A DNA stretch of 64,000 nt from F23-D06 sp947165685 (GCA_947165685.1 CAMVBK010000007.1:34952-98951), one strand, 5' to 3'. Shown: positions 26,482-35,146, numbered from the stretch's first letter. Notes: generated by a model not told the origin, from the letters alone. Translations and numbers: made by a program.

Positions 26482-28827
26482 CTAATTGACAAACACGAAT
26501 TTTGTTACAATTTTTTCTTTCCCCTCTTCATCGGAGGCCATCACATAATAGACTCCCGAGGCAGGTCGGTTGCCATGGAAATCCTTGCAATACCAAACCA
26601 GCTGTCCGCCATCGCTGTAACCTTGCCAAACCAGATTTCCAGCGCTATCCGTAATCTTACATAATGAATTGGTTTTCAAGCCATTGACAGCCACTGCACC
26701 CGTATAACCATGCGGCACGGGATTCGGATAGACCGGCAAGTCTTCATAGCTCGTGAAACCTTTTGTGGCCGTGCCTTTGTAACTGACCAAACCCTTGGCT
26801 GTGGCGAAAAAGACCTCTCCCGTAAGCTGGTTCACGTTGATGTCCACAATTTGGTTGGAGAAGAGCGGGTGGTCTTCGGCGGTGAAATGCAGAAGTTGTT
26901 CCTGTCCGTTTTCACTCATCAAGAAGACACCGGCCTTGTTGGTGCCAATCCATTTCCGGTTGGCTCCATCTACCGCGATAGCTGTAACTTCTTCAAATTC
27001 AAAAAGAACCGACACATATCCATCTTGTTCCAACAGGACATTCCTTGGAAACACATTGCCGTCGAACACTTTGCTGGGGTAGTAAATCACCTTCACCCCC
27101 TTGTCGGTGCCGATCCAAATTTCGCCGTCCAAATCCTCCGCCATGCAATAGACCGTGGAGGAGCTCACCTCGGCGGCGGCGTTCATGTCGATGCGGGCGA
27201 GCCGGTCATCGCCACGATTGTCGTAGGTACCGTTGTCATAGAAAGCGACAAGAGGATAACGGACACCCGCACGAGGGAAGTTCACCCATTTGTAGCCGCG
27301 TGAGTCGATGAGAAGATGCTCCGCCGTCACCGCTTCGTAGGCAGTGCTGACATTCCCCAATTCGATGTTGTAGGAATGCCATTCTCCATTGGGTTCCAGC
27401 ATTTTAAGCATTCCCTGGCAACCGCTGTTCGTCATCCAGAGATTTCCTTTCTTATCGAACTGCAACCCTGACACCTGGACTCTGTCGCCCACGGAGGCAC
27501 ACAAGATGGAATTGTCGGAGCTGTATTGCGCCACAGGACGATGGTTCTTGCACTTGAAGACCCCGTTGCCCCAGGAGGCCACCGCCCATTCCGTTTCGTC
27601 GGACGGATTGACGGCCACATTGTTAAGGTCGTATGTCAAACCACTGGTGTCGAATGCCAGGAAATCCATGTCGTTGTAGTGCCACTCCTGATTCTCAAAC
27701 CAGCTGAGCACCGGATACCGGAAAGCGGGCGCATACGCCGATGAGGCCTTCCGCGACCCGTGCACCGCCGCTACAACCCCATTGCAGGAGGTCAGCCCCT
27801 CCACATAGTCAAAATAGGGACCGGAAGCCTGGAAGAAACGATGCGAAAAGTACGTCATATTGTTTAGCACCAGCCCATACACATGGTCCGCCACCCAGAT
27901 GTTGTCCCGGTCCAGCACCGCCTCACGAGCATCAGGCCCCACCCCGTTTTCATACCAATAGGCAGAATAGAGGTGCTCCATGTCCGCATTCATCAGCTCC
28001 ACCCCGTCCCAGTCGCAAACCATCAAAGTGTCATGCTTGCTATTCAGCTGTTGAACAGCAAGATACGATTTTTCCGTCTTGTTCCATACGCCATCTGCAC
28101 ACACACACAGCGTGTCCCTGCCGCCCGTTGTCTGCGCCGCCGGCTTCTTTACCGCATATACCATACCGGGCACACCGGCCAACGCGGAAACATGCCAGTC
28201 GTTCTCCTGCCGCCACTGCATGAAGTCGTTGATCACGGGCGACGATTTCTCAATGCTGAACACACCTGCAGTGGTGGAGACATAGAACCGCCCGTCAACC
28301 AGCGCGATGTCCGTCGGAGTCAACGGCTCGCCGGCTCGCTTGGTGAACCATGTGTCGGCAATCACCGTGTTTTCCAGGTCGAGAATCACAATGCCGAAAG
28401 GATAGACCAGAAAGACCTTCCCGTCGAAGGCACGGCAGTTGGCCACTTGCTTCGAGCCGGTCAGCGCCTTGTCTTTCACATCGGGAAAATTCAGCAGCCG
28501 GTCGTCGCGCACCAAATCTATATTACCATTTTTATAGCAGACTATCAGCGTGTTATATGTTTCATCCATAAAAATCTTCACGATGTCAATGTCCGATAGG
28601 CCATCCACCTTCGACCAGGACGACAACGACGGAGACTCTTCAAAGGCGGAGCTTTTGTCCAACAGCATCAGCCCGTTGTCCGAAGCGGCATAAACCGTGC
28701 GGGTGTCGTGTGCCACGGAGACGAAGCCTTTTAACGAGACATGCGCACGGAAGCTGCCGATAGCCGTTTGCGCCAGAAGCCCGGATGCAGACCAAAAAAA
28801 GAGCGACAACAAGAGATATTTTTTCAT
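26482..28827 (-). CDS. porZ: PorZ-like beta-propeller protein of the type IX secretion system
   Basis: 781 residues, close to the size of P. gingivalis PorZ. Signal peptide 1-19 (ending GLLAQ), then TAIGSFRAHVSLKG and many short WD-like propeller blades (TRTVYAASDNGLMLLD, GRFYVSTTAGVFSI, GEIWIGTDKGVKVI, RKWIGTNKAGVFLM), fitting two beta-propeller domains. The last 80 residues (LPVYPNPVPHGYTGAV to FVFVN) form a T9SS-type C-terminal domain. PorZ sits on the cell surface as part of the attachment complex that anchors T9SS cargo to A-LPS. It overlaps the permease stop by 4 nt (ATGA) and is followed by recO. Confidence 0.85.
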   Translation of the reverse strand: MKKYLLLSLFFWSASGLLAQTAIGSFRAHVSLKGFVSVAHDTRTVYAASDNGLMLLDKSSAFEESPSLSSWSKVDGLSDIDIVKIFMDETYNTLIVCYKNGNIDLVRDDRLLNFPDVKDKALTGSKQVANCRAFDGKVFLVYPFGIVILDLENTVIADTWFTKRAGEPLTPTDIALVDGRFYVSTTAGVFSIEKSSPVINDFMQWRQENDWHVSALAGVPGMVYAVKKPAAQTTGGRDTLCVCADGVWNKTEKSYLAVQQLNSKHDTLMVCDWDGVELMNADMEHLYSAYWYENGVGPDAREAVLDRDNIWVADHVYGLVLNNMTYFSHRFFQASGPYFDYVEGLTSCNGVVAAVHGSRKASSAYAPAFRYPVLSWFENQEWHYNDMDFLAFDTSGLTYDLNNVAVNPSDETEWAVASWGNGVFKCKNHRPVAQYSSDNSILCASVGDRVQVSGLQFDKKGNLWMTNSGCQGMLKMLEPNGEWHSYNIELGNVSTAYEAVTAEHLLIDSRGYKWVNFPRAGVRYPLVAFYDNGTYDNRGDDRLARIDMNAAAEVSSSTVYCMAEDLDGEIWIGTDKGVKVIYYPSKVFDGNVFPRNVLLEQDGYVSVLFEFEEVTAIAVDGANRKWIGTNKAGVFLMSENGQEQLLHFTAEDHPLFSNQIVDINVNQLTGEVFFATAKGLVSYKGTATKGFTSYEDLPVYPNPVPHGYTGAVAVNGLKTNSLCKITDSAGNLVWQGYSDGGQLVWYCKDFHGNRPASGVYYVMASDEEGKEKIVTKFVFVN

Positions 28828-30071
28828 AGCGCGGTATTTCGATACAAATTGGATTTTCTGAGGTTATACGCAGGTATAAAAGACGTTAAAGCACTGATTA
28901 TAAATATTGTAAGAAGCACAAGCAAAAGATCTGTCAGACGGATTTGAACGGGGTAGTATGGAATGACGTAATGTACGCCTCCACCGCCCAGCTTCACGAT
29001 ATGGAAGGTCTGCTGCAGAAGACAGATGAAAGCGCCCAGCACGGTGCCGGCCAGGCCACCCAAAGCAGACACCAACAGCCCCTCATACACAAAAACTCGC
29101 TGTATCAGCGATTTAGAAGCCCCCATGCTGAACAACACAGCTGTATCCGTCTTCTTTTCCAAGATCAACATGCCCAAAGCGCCCACGATGTTGAAGGCGG
29201 CGAGAATCAGGATGAAAGCGAGAATCAGGTAGATGACAAACTTCTCTGATTTCATCGTCTTATACAGCGAGTCCTCCTGTTCATACTTGTCCTTGACCCG
29301 GTATTTCTCGCCAATGATCTTTTCAATCTGTGAGCGACATTTGTCCGCATTCGCGCCCTCGCGCAGCTGGATTTCCATCGACGTAACCTCCCCGTCGTAG
29401 TTCATCAGGTCGCGCACAAAATCAATCGGGCAGAAAATGTAGTTCTCGTCGTAGTTGGTGTTCGTGCAAAGCACGCCGTTGGGAAGAATGTAGCGGGTGT
29501 TGAACGCATCTGCCGCATTGGCGAAGCTTTTTTTCGTGCGTTTCGGATAATACAATTTGATCAATTTGTAGCTCAACAAATTGATTTCCAGCTTTCCGGC
29601 GGAACCCGTACCGAGAATTGCGCAGGGCTGCTGTATCTTCCGTAGCGCCGTGTCGCCGTCTATCAACATGTCCTCAAAATGGTAATCGCGGAAATAGCTG
29701 TCGGGGACACCCTTCAGGTAAATCAGCTCCTGCCGGTCATCGTAGTTGGCCAACGACATGTCGCAGACAATTTCATTAACACACTTGACATCAGACAGTT
29801 CCGATATTTCAGCAACCGGGAAACTGTCCACCGGGAACGATTTGCCTTCGCGCAGTGTGACCTCGAAGTCGGCATGCAAGGCGTTGAACCAGCCGCCGAT
29901 GATGTCGGACATGCCGTTGAACACCGAAAGCACCACCACGAGCGCAGCCGTGCTCACCATGATGCCGACCATGGAAATCCCGGAGATGACGTTGATGATG
30001 TTGTGTTCCTTTTTGGAGAAAAGGTAACGCCACGCCAGGAAGAGAGCCGTCTTATGCGCCTTCTGAGCCAC
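28824..30071 (-). CDS. FtsX-family ABC transporter permease (LolC/E-like)
   Basis: 415 residues. The N-terminal cytoplasmic segment plus first helix is FLAWRYLFSKKEHNIINVISGISMVGIMVSTAALVVVLSVFNGM, the classic LolC/LolE opening. A large periplasmic domain spans about 50-270, and three C-terminal helices form the FtsX domain (AAFNIVGALGMLILEKKTD). Likely role: lipoprotein release from the inner membrane or a related extrusion task, with an ATPase encoded elsewhere. Translation starts at GTG overlapping the rbfA stop codon by one base (TAGTG), and the stop overlaps porZ by 4 nt, so expression is coupled. Confidence 0.88.
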   Translation of the reverse strand: MAQKAHKTALFLAWRYLFSKKEHNIINVISGISMVGIMVSTAALVVVLSVFNGMSDIIGGWFNALHADFEVTLREGKSFPVDSFPVAEISELSDVKCVNEIVCDMSLANYDDRQELIYLKGVPDSYFRDYHFEDMLIDGDTALRKIQQPCAILGTGSAGKLEINLLSYKLIKLYYPKRTKKSFANAADAFNTRYILPNGVLCTNTNYDENYIFCPIDFVRDLMNYDGEVTSMEIQLREGANADKCRSQIEKIIGEKYRVKDKYEQEDSLYKTMKSEKFVIYLILAFILILAAFNIVGALGMLILEKKTDTAVLFSMGASKSLIQRVFVYEGLLVSALGGLAGTVLGAFICLLQQTFHIVKLGGGGVHYVIPYYPVQIRLTDLLLVLLTIFIISALTSFIPAYNLRKSNLYRNTAL

Positions 30072-30406
30072 TATTTTTTCAGCAGTTCATCGATATGCTC
30101 CAGATAGTCCAGGGTGTCATCAAGGAAGAACTCCAATGTCGGCACCACGCGCAACTGGTTGCGCACCTGCTGGCCGAGCCGATAACGGATATCTTTTGTA
30201 TTTTCCTTTATCAGATTGATAATCACTTCTTTATCCTGCGTATTATAGATGCTCAGGTAAGCTCGGGCAATGGAAAGGTCAGGGGTGATGGTCACGTTGG
30301 TCACCGTAATCATGCACTTATAGACGTTCCTGCTGTCCTGCAGGAAGATGTTGGCCAGCTCGCGCTGCAGCATGGCCGCAATTTTCTGCTGTCTTGTCGT
30401 ATTCAT
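30071..30406 (-). CDS. rbfA: Ribosome-binding factor A
   Basis: 111 residues from the ATG at 30406, with the KH-like RbfA fold: TTRQQKIAAMLQRELANIF, ITVTNVTITPDLSIARAYLS, RYRLGQQVRNQLRVVPTLEFFLDDTLDYLEHIDELL. It binds the 30S subunit during 16S maturation and in cold adaptation. The frame stays open further upstream, but only this start gives the family N-terminus and a promoter box 20 nt away. First gene of the operon that runs into the permease, porZ and recO. Confidence 0.94.
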   Translation of the reverse strand: MNTTRQQKIAAMLQRELANIFLQDSRNVYKCMITVTNVTITPDLSIARAYLSIYNTQDKEVIINLIKENTKDIRYRLGQQVRNQLRVVPTLEFFLDDTLDYLEHIDELLKK

Positions 30407-30425
30407 CGCAATAATTTTGAATCGG

Positions 30426-30433
30426 CAAAGATA
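30426..30433 (-). promoter_or_regulatory. Bacteroidetes -7 box for rbfA operon
   Basis: TATCTTTG on the minus strand, 20 nt upstream of rbfA. Divergent from the plus box at 30501. Confidence 0.6.
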
Positions 30434-30500
30434 CGTTTTTTTGACAAACACAGCACAACATTTCATCGCCTCCTGCAAACACAGAAATGGCAAAAAAATG

Positions 30501-30508
30501 TATTTTTG
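30501..30508 (+). promoter_or_regulatory. Bacteroidetes -7 box for hemerythrin gene
   Basis: TATTTTTG, 16 nt before the ATG at 30524, implying a very short 5' leader. Confidence 0.55.
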
Positions 30509-30523
30509 CGGAAAATTTGAAAA

Positions 30524-31243
30524 ATGAATATCGATACCACATCCGTACCGCATTTGTCGCCGAAGATGAAAATGGCTGACGCTATCCATCAGTACCACAG
30601 TCTATTGACGATTCTTCCCCGTCTTGGGATTCCCCTCGGGTTCGGCGAGAAGAGCATCGGGCAGCTCTGCGCCGAGCACCGGGTTTCAGAACCCCTCTTC
30701 ATGCTCATCAGCCGCGTCTATTGCCAAAACGACTATTTCCCCACCGCAAACGAGCTGCAGCAGTGCCCCATGACGGACATCCTGCAATACCTGACCCAGT
30801 CGCATGTGGACTATCTGGAGAACAAGCTGCCGCACATCGAACGGCACCTGCACAAGTTGCTGGAGCCCATGGATCCGAAATACAGCACGCTGATTTCCAA
30901 CTTCTATACGGAGTTTCGCAAGGAGGTCAAGAAACATTTCCAGTACGAGGAGGAAGTGATATTCCCCTACCTCCGGCAGTTCATCTCCGAGCAGGACGCT
31001 ACGGAGTCGGCCTCTTACCAGAAAAGCACCTTCCACCAGCAGCACGATGACATAGAGGACACCCTCAACGACCTCACCAACCTGCTGCTCAAATACATAC
31101 CCGCAGAGGTTTCTTCCGACGAGCGCGTCGATATGCTGTTGGACATGTATGCTCTCTCCAACGACATTGCCAAGCACGCCATGATGGAGGACCGGATCTT
31201 AGTCCCTTACATCCAACTGTTAGAATCCAAGCGCCATGAATAA
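30524..31243 (+). CDS. Hemerythrin-domain protein (Ric/YtfE-like)
   Basis: 239 residues. A hemerythrin HHE domain covers about 95-235, with the di-iron ligand pattern HIERHLH, HFQYEEEVIFPYL, FHQQHDDIEDTL and HAMMEDRILVPYI. The N-terminal about 75 residues (IHQYHSLLTILPRLGIPLGFGEKSIGQLC) resemble the small domain found before the di-iron domain in Ric/ScdA/YtfE repair proteins, but the usual cysteine pair is reduced to one Cys. The family handles O2, NO or iron-sulfur cluster damage. Overlaps the following regulator gene by 8 nt, so both are made together. Confidence 0.85.
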   Translation: MNIDTTSVPHLSPKMKMADAIHQYHSLLTILPRLGIPLGFGEKSIGQLCAEHRVSEPLFMLISRVYCQNDYFPTANELQQCPMTDILQYLTQSHVDYLENKLPHIERHLHKLLEPMDPKYSTLISNFYTEFRKEVKKHFQYEEEVIFPYLRQFISEQDATESASYQKSTFHQQHDDIEDTLNDLTNLLLKYIPAEVSSDERVDMLLDMYALSNDIAKHAMMEDRILVPYIQLLESKRHE

Positions 31244-31826
31244 GATTGCCATTGCCGAGCCATCGACCATCCTGCGCACAGGACTTGAAAAGCTGTTGGA
31301 AGAGCTTCCCGAGGCCGAAGTGGTCTTTTCCACCGACAACCTCGGCGCTCTGTATTCCAGAATCACGGCCATACGCCCCAACATTCTGATTGTCAACCCG
31401 GTACTGTTCGACTACGCCAAGCGCGCCACCATCCGCGCCGAGTTCGACACCCTGCCGAACCTGCGCATTATCGGCTTGATCACCACCTACGTGGAGTCGC
31501 AGCACCAACGGCAGTTCGCCGGCGTCATCGAGCTCAACGACGACCTCCAGCGCATCAAATCGACCATCAACCAAGTGGTCAACACCATCCAAACCGACAG
31601 CGACGAAACCGACAACGCCCCCCTCTCCGACCGCGAGAAAGAGGTGCTCGTCTGTCTATCCAAAGGACTGAAAAACAACGAGATAGCCGACACCCTCAAC
31701 ATCTCGGTGCACACCGTCATCACCCATCGCAAGAACATCGTCCGCAAGACCGGCATCAAGTCTGTCGCGGCATTGACGGTGTATGCGATACTGAACAATC
31801 TCATTGAGGAGAAAGACATTATATAG
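31236..31826 (+). CDS. LuxR-type regulator with degenerate receiver domain
   Basis: 196 residues. Residues 1-115 have the layout of a response-regulator receiver (NKIAIAEPSTILRTGLEKLLEEL), but the strand that should carry the phospho-acceptor reads NILIVNPVLFDYA, with Asn in place of Asp, so phosphorylation is not expected. Residues about 130-190 are a LuxR helix-turn-helix (LSDREKEVLVCLSKGLKNNEIADTL, then ISVHTVITHRKNIVRKTG). Its start lies inside the hemerythrin gene (8-nt overlap). This suggests the di-iron protein and the regulator act as a pair, perhaps sensing oxygen or NO (inference). Confidence 0.87.
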   Translation: MNKIAIAEPSTILRTGLEKLLEELPEAEVVFSTDNLGALYSRITAIRPNILIVNPVLFDYAKRATIRAEFDTLPNLRIIGLITTYVESQHQRQFAGVIELNDDLQRIKSTINQVVNTIQTDSDETDNAPLSDREKEVLVCLSKGLKNNEIADTLNISVHTVITHRKNIVRKTGIKSVAALTVYAILNNLIEEKDII

Positions 31827-32104
31827 TTAGCAGTTAGTAGTTAGCAGTTAGTAGTTGGCTGTCCGTAACGGTTCAAAAAAAAGCTCTAACTCTATGGTAA
31901 CTCTATAGCAACTCTATGCAAACTCTATTAACCCGTCAACTCGGATCAGTTGCAAGACATGTCTTGTGTAAGTCTTGTTAAGTCTTGTGTAGGTCTTGTC
32001 TAAGTCTTGTGTAAGTCTTGTGTAAGTCTTGTTAATGCGCAAACAATATCACTACTTTTATCTTCTTCTTCACCTAATATCAATGAACTCATACTTTTTT
32101 GAAT
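31827..32104. repeat. Gap filled with three tandem-repeat tracts
   Basis: 31827-31861 consists of GTTAGCA/GTTAGTA heptamers. About 31885-31930 carries four degenerate copies around AACTCTAT (12-bp spacing). About 31960-32036 carries seven degenerate 11-bp copies of GTCTTGTGTAA. No gene and no clear terminator seen. Confidence 0.85.
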
Positions 32105-32929
32105 CTAGTTTTTATCCAATACTATACGGAAACCGATATGCATATCTTTCTTTTCAGGGGAAACACCACGCCGATAACGAACCTCCAAGGATGGATGTTG
32201 CAAAACACCAAAACTGCCACCCCGAACAACCTTCGTTTCTCCTGATGTTGGTCCTTGGGGATCCTGAAAACGCCTTTGCCTTTGATAATAGTTGTCGCTA
32301 TACCAATCGCTGCACCATTCCGCCACATTGCCCGTCATGTCATACAACCCCAGAGAGTTTGGTTTCTTTTTTCCTGAAGGCATTGTCCATGCATGGCATA
32401 CATTCAAAATTTTAGGATCATCGTAATGATACCACGTAATCTCATCCACATCATTACTGCCAGCAAAAACAAAAGGGTCATCGTGGCATCCTCCGCGAGC
32501 AGCGTATTCCCACTCCGCCTCGGTCGGCAATCGGAAATACAATCCTGTAATGGCATTTAAATTGTCTATAAAATCTTGTGCGTCATACCAGCTGATTGAT
32601 TCAACAGGACGCTTTAAGTAACGTGTAATTGCACTATCTGGTTTAAACCAAGATGGGTTTTCCCCCATTACCGCAAGATACAATTCTTGCGTCACTTCTA
32701 TCTTCGCCATATAAAAGGATTCTACAGTAACAGAATGTTCTCCTCTCACTTGTTTAAGACAACAACCATGGCAATCTTCATCATAGGTGCATCCTCGCTG
32801 ATAAGTTCCTCCCTCCGCTTTCATCATCACAACATCAACGTTTCTAACGCGAACCACTATGCTATCGTTTTGCGAAATGCCATGTAGTGAAAGGATAATT
32901 AATGCCATAATATTCATTGTTTTTTTCAT
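32105..32929 (-). CDS. Exported SUMF1/FGE-like domain protein, copy 2
   Basis: 274 residues with a signal peptide (1-20, ending GISQ). The rest is a formylglycine-generating-enzyme-like fold: FYMAKIEVTQELYLAVMG, RPVESISWYDAQDFIDNL, FRLPTEAEWEYAARGG, YDMTGNVAEWCSDWY, VVRGGSF and GFRIVLDK. The C-terminal cysteine pair used by true FGEs is absent, so sulfatase activation is unlikely. In Bacteroidetes this fold also serves structural or unknown secreted roles (GldK is one example). Its ATG overlaps the stop of an upstream DUF6624-like C-terminal stub (ATGA). Close relative at 35147. Confidence 0.85.
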   Translation of the reverse strand: MKKTMNIMALIILSLHGISQNDSIVVRVRNVDVVMMKAEGGTYQRGCTYDEDCHGCCLKQVRGEHSVTVESFYMAKIEVTQELYLAVMGENPSWFKPDSAITRYLKRPVESISWYDAQDFIDNLNAITGLYFRLPTEAEWEYAARGGCHDDPFVFAGSNDVDEITWYHYDDPKILNVCHAWTMPSGKKKPNSLGLYDMTGNVAEWCSDWYSDNYYQRQRRFQDPQGPTSGETKVVRGGSFGVLQHPSLEVRYRRGVSPEKKDMHIGFRIVLDKN

Positions 32930-33036
32930 CTCAATTCTTTTGGTAAAACATAATATTCGCCTTTTATGGCACCGTTGTCGATTTTCTCTTTGGTTTCTTT
33001 GACAACCCTGAAAGCATCTTCAGGCAAATAATATAC
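32926..33036 (-). pseudogene. C-terminal stub of a DUF6624-like secreted protein
   Basis: About 36 codons ending in a TGA that overlaps the next ATG. The peptide VVKETKEKIDNGAIKGEYYV matches in layout the C-terminus of the 346-residue protein at 36095 (IIAEIDSGQINGKYVI). The frame is cut on its 5' side exactly where the 143-bp direct repeat begins. It is the remains of a fourth family member and shows that the SUMF1-like gene was once translated in coupling with such a gene. Confidence 0.55.
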
Positions 33037-33037
33037 A

Positions 33038-33180
33038 GGGGACTTCTATTTTTTACTTCTTCGCGCTGCCGCCGACCTTGATGCGAAGTCCGTTAAACAT
33101 CAAGATAAGCAAACAACGCTACAAAATTAATTCTTTTATCCATTCGTATGGCACAAAAAATCCAAAAGGTTGCAGTTTGT
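33038..33180. repeat. 143-bp direct repeat, left copy
   Basis: Same orientation and about 97 per cent identical (four mismatches seen) to 38953-39095. On the minus strand both copies can be read as KLQPFGFFVPYEWIKELIL and onward to a double-lysine stop. This left copy has a TAG after KELIL, while the right copy reads through. The pair brackets 5.8 kb of the island. Confidence 0.9.
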
Positions 33181-33504
33181 CCGTGTCTTTCTGCCTTTTC
33201 TTGTTGGCCTTGCGCTTCTTCTCCTCCTCGCGGTGTCGCCCTCTTCGGGATTCCACAACTCGCCGCTCCTGTCTTCCTCGAAAAGGCCTTTCTTTGTCAA
33301 TTCCTCCTTGAGGGTCCATATCGTTTTCTCGTCGGGCACCTTGTCGCCGCTGGCCAGCCCGAGGAAGTCGCGGAACGAGAGCCTGTTGCGGATCTGGTTT
33401 TCCGTCTGCGGGTCGCTGAGATGATGACCGTAATATTCTATCCATCGACATACATCTTTAGAAGTCCTGTCGTTGAAAACTGATTGTATGATAATTTTAT
33501 CCAT
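33119..33504 (-). pseudogene. IS5-type transposase remnant
   Basis: From an ATG at 33504 the frame reads MDKIIIQSVFNDRTSKDVC, then NRLSFRDFLGL and KVPDEKTIWTLKEELTKKGLF, the N-terminal region of IS5-group transposases. After that the homology continues only in another frame (KRKANKKRQKDTD, found just before the catalytic core in this family), so there is an internal deletion plus frameshift. The DDE core is missing and the sequence runs into the 143-bp repeat. Confidence 0.65.
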
Positions 33505-33505
33505 A

Positions 33506-34666
33506 TTAAAAATATTGCGTATGTCCCCATCGAAACACAAAACCATGTTCTTTACCAAAACTAATTTTGGCATTGTCTGCTGCCACTGAACAAATGCAAT
33601 ATTTTTCCCGAATAAAATCAACCATATCGTCAGTGTATGTTGATTGTGCTTGTGAGTTTGCAAAAGAAGAGCTGACCTTGAATTTAATGATTCCCCCTTC
33701 TGGACATAATGAAGGGAAACGTTTGTCCCATCCATTGAGATCAGAGAGGAAGGCGTAAAATCTTGGATGAAGATTACCTTTTGCTATTTCTTGTATCGCA
33801 TATTCTTCCAGGTATGGTGGTGGGCAGCAGTGATGCACAAAAAATACCTCAAGCAGATTTTGTGAAAGTTTATCTGTGTTCATCTTGTAAATGATAGTAT
33901 CAACCTTTTCATATTCTATATAAAACGTATCTCCAGATGGCAGAATCCTTATCATGGGCTCGTTCCCGATTATCCAGCTTAATTTTGCGGAATCTTTTTG
34001 CACTCTTGTAGCAAAGTCAAGACAGGGTATGCCCAATTCCTCAAACAGTTTGTCGTCATCAATTCCAAGAAGTTTCTGCCCGGGAAATCCGTATTCCTCT
34101 ATGTAATACAAAAGTCTATCATTCCACATTAAGATGCTGTCAATGTAACGATTGGTTGTGATGTCTTCATACTTGTCCAACGTCATTTTCTCGTCTTCGA
34201 TACAAAGATTGTATATTAGACAAAGATAATCCACATTTATGGAATTCAAATACTCGCGGTGGTATGCCAGCCCCTCTTGCGTCTTTTCAAATTTTTGAAA
34301 ATCGACATAAACATCCGAATCTCTCCATGCTGGTATGCGTTGAATGTGGCTTGATCGGAGACCAAATTTTACAGCTTTATGGATGTAGTGTTCGAAACCA
34401 TGGCCATGGTGATACGAGGACTCGTTTTTTTGAGTATAGTAAGCGATTTGTGCTGCATTTACCAAATCGTTCACATAGTTGAAGCTATAATTGTCAAACG
34501 CCATATCATAGTAAAACAGACAGCTGTCGATGTTGTTGTTCTCGAAAAATGCATTTTCAGCCTGCATCACCCATTTATGATACTGCCAATAATTTTCTTC
34601 AGCATTATTTGGTTGTGACATCAACCGCAAAGGTAACAAAAGTATAACGATGCTTGTTTTTTTCAT
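33506..34666 (-). CDS. Secreted DUF6624-like protein, copy 3
   Basis: 386 residues. Signal peptide about 1-17 (ending RLMSQ). The N-terminal part has TPR-like helices (ENAFFENNNIDSCLFYYDMAF), then a long helical region with TTNRYIDSILMWNDRLLYYIEEYGFPG, the 'N..L...I..YGFP' feature of DUF6624-type Bacteroidetes proteins. The C-terminus (VDFIREKYCICSVAADNAKI) differs from the other family members. No function is known. Preceded by a 10-bp-stem hairpin and the gwsG-like stub, so it belongs to the same operon line. Its last codons end 2 nt from the IS remnant start, hinting that the original 3' end may have been altered. Confidence 0.6.
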   Translation of the reverse strand: MKKTSIVILLLPLRLMSQPNNAEENYWQYHKWVMQAENAFFENNNIDSCLFYYDMAFDNYSFNYVNDLVNAAQIAYYTQKNESSYHHGHGFEHYIHKAVKFGLRSSHIQRIPAWRDSDVYVDFQKFEKTQEGLAYHREYLNSINVDYLCLIYNLCIEDEKMTLDKYEDITTNRYIDSILMWNDRLLYYIEEYGFPGQKLLGIDDDKLFEELGIPCLDFATRVQKDSAKLSWIIGNEPMIRILPSGDTFYIEYEKVDTIIYKMNTDKLSQNLLEVFFVHHCCPPPYLEEYAIQEIAKGNLHPRFYAFLSDLNGWDKRFPSLCPEGGIIKFKVSSSFANSQAQSTYTDDMVDFIREKYCICSVAADNAKISFGKEHGFVFRWGHTQYF

Positions 34667-34711
34667 GAATAATTCGATTTAAATTTCCAACTGAAAGATT
34701 GACAGATTTCC

Positions 34712-34747
34712 GCTCCGCCACCGGTCTGTTGCACACTGTGGCGGAGC
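34712..34747. repeat. 10-bp inverted repeat
   Basis: GCTCCGCCAC and GTGGCGGAGC form a perfect 10-bp stem with a 16-nt loop, between the maturase stub and the next gene. No T-run on the transcribed strand, so a terminator is not supported. Possibly a deletion scar or RNA element. Confidence 0.6.
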
Positions 34748-34748
34748 T

Positions 34749-34895
34749 TTACCCAATGAAGTTGTTCTTCTCTGACCGTTGCAGGTCAGAGGCGTCCGTT
34801 TCATTTACACGGAGATAGCTACATCCATAGTGATTGAGCCATGAGCAGACAATGTCTGTCGTGACATCGGTCTGTTCTGAAAGAATCAACATCAT
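34749..34895 (-). pseudogene. gwsG: N-terminal stub of a grasp-with-spasm ATP-grasp peptide maturase
   Basis: 48 codons: MMLILSEQTDVTTD, then IVCSWLNHYG and YLRVNETD. This order (hydrophobic strand, short acidic loop with T-D, VxxWL helix, then a YxRxNE strand) is the conserved start of grasp-with-spasm ATP-grasp maturases, which modify ribosomal peptides together with a radical-SAM SPASM protein. The remaining 280 or so residues, including the ATP-grasp core, are gone. The ATG overlaps the stop of the preceding gene (ATGA), so it was once translationally coupled. Recognised from motif memory; a profile search is needed. Confidence 0.5.
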
Positions 34896-35143
34896 TTGTC
34901 CCCCTTAATTATGTATTTCCCTTTCATTTTGCTGGGATCACTGTCCATACGGGTTTGAAAGACGGCAAAGGCCTTCTCATAATACTGAGCCGCCTTTTGC
35001 CCAAAATCGTTGTTGTCGCTCACTTCGAGATAGGCCAACTCGGCTTTATTGATGTATTCGTAATACTTTTTCGGGCCGTTTTGTCCCCAAGAGAGGCAAA
35101 CGCTTGTCCCAAGAAGCAAGATGATAAATAATTGTCGTTTCAT
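34892..35143 (-). CDS. 83-aa internally deleted member of the DUF6624-like family
   Basis: Signal peptide about 1-20 (ending LSWGQ). Residues 24-60 (KKYYEYINKAELAY, AAQYYEKAFAVF) align with the start of the 346-residue protein at 36095 (KQYYKNINRAELLY, SAAFYERAF). The last 12 residues (MKGKYIIKGDK) align with the end of that protein (INGKYVIREID). The middle of about 260 residues is absent without loss of frame, so this is an in-frame internal deletion or a mini-version. Its stop overlaps the start of the maturase stub. Confidence 0.6.
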   Translation of the reverse strand: MKRQLFIILLLGTSVCLSWGQNGPKKYYEYINKAELAYLEVSDNNDFGQKAAQYYEKAFAVFQTRMDSDPSKMKGKYIIKGDK

Positions 35144-35146
35144 ATT

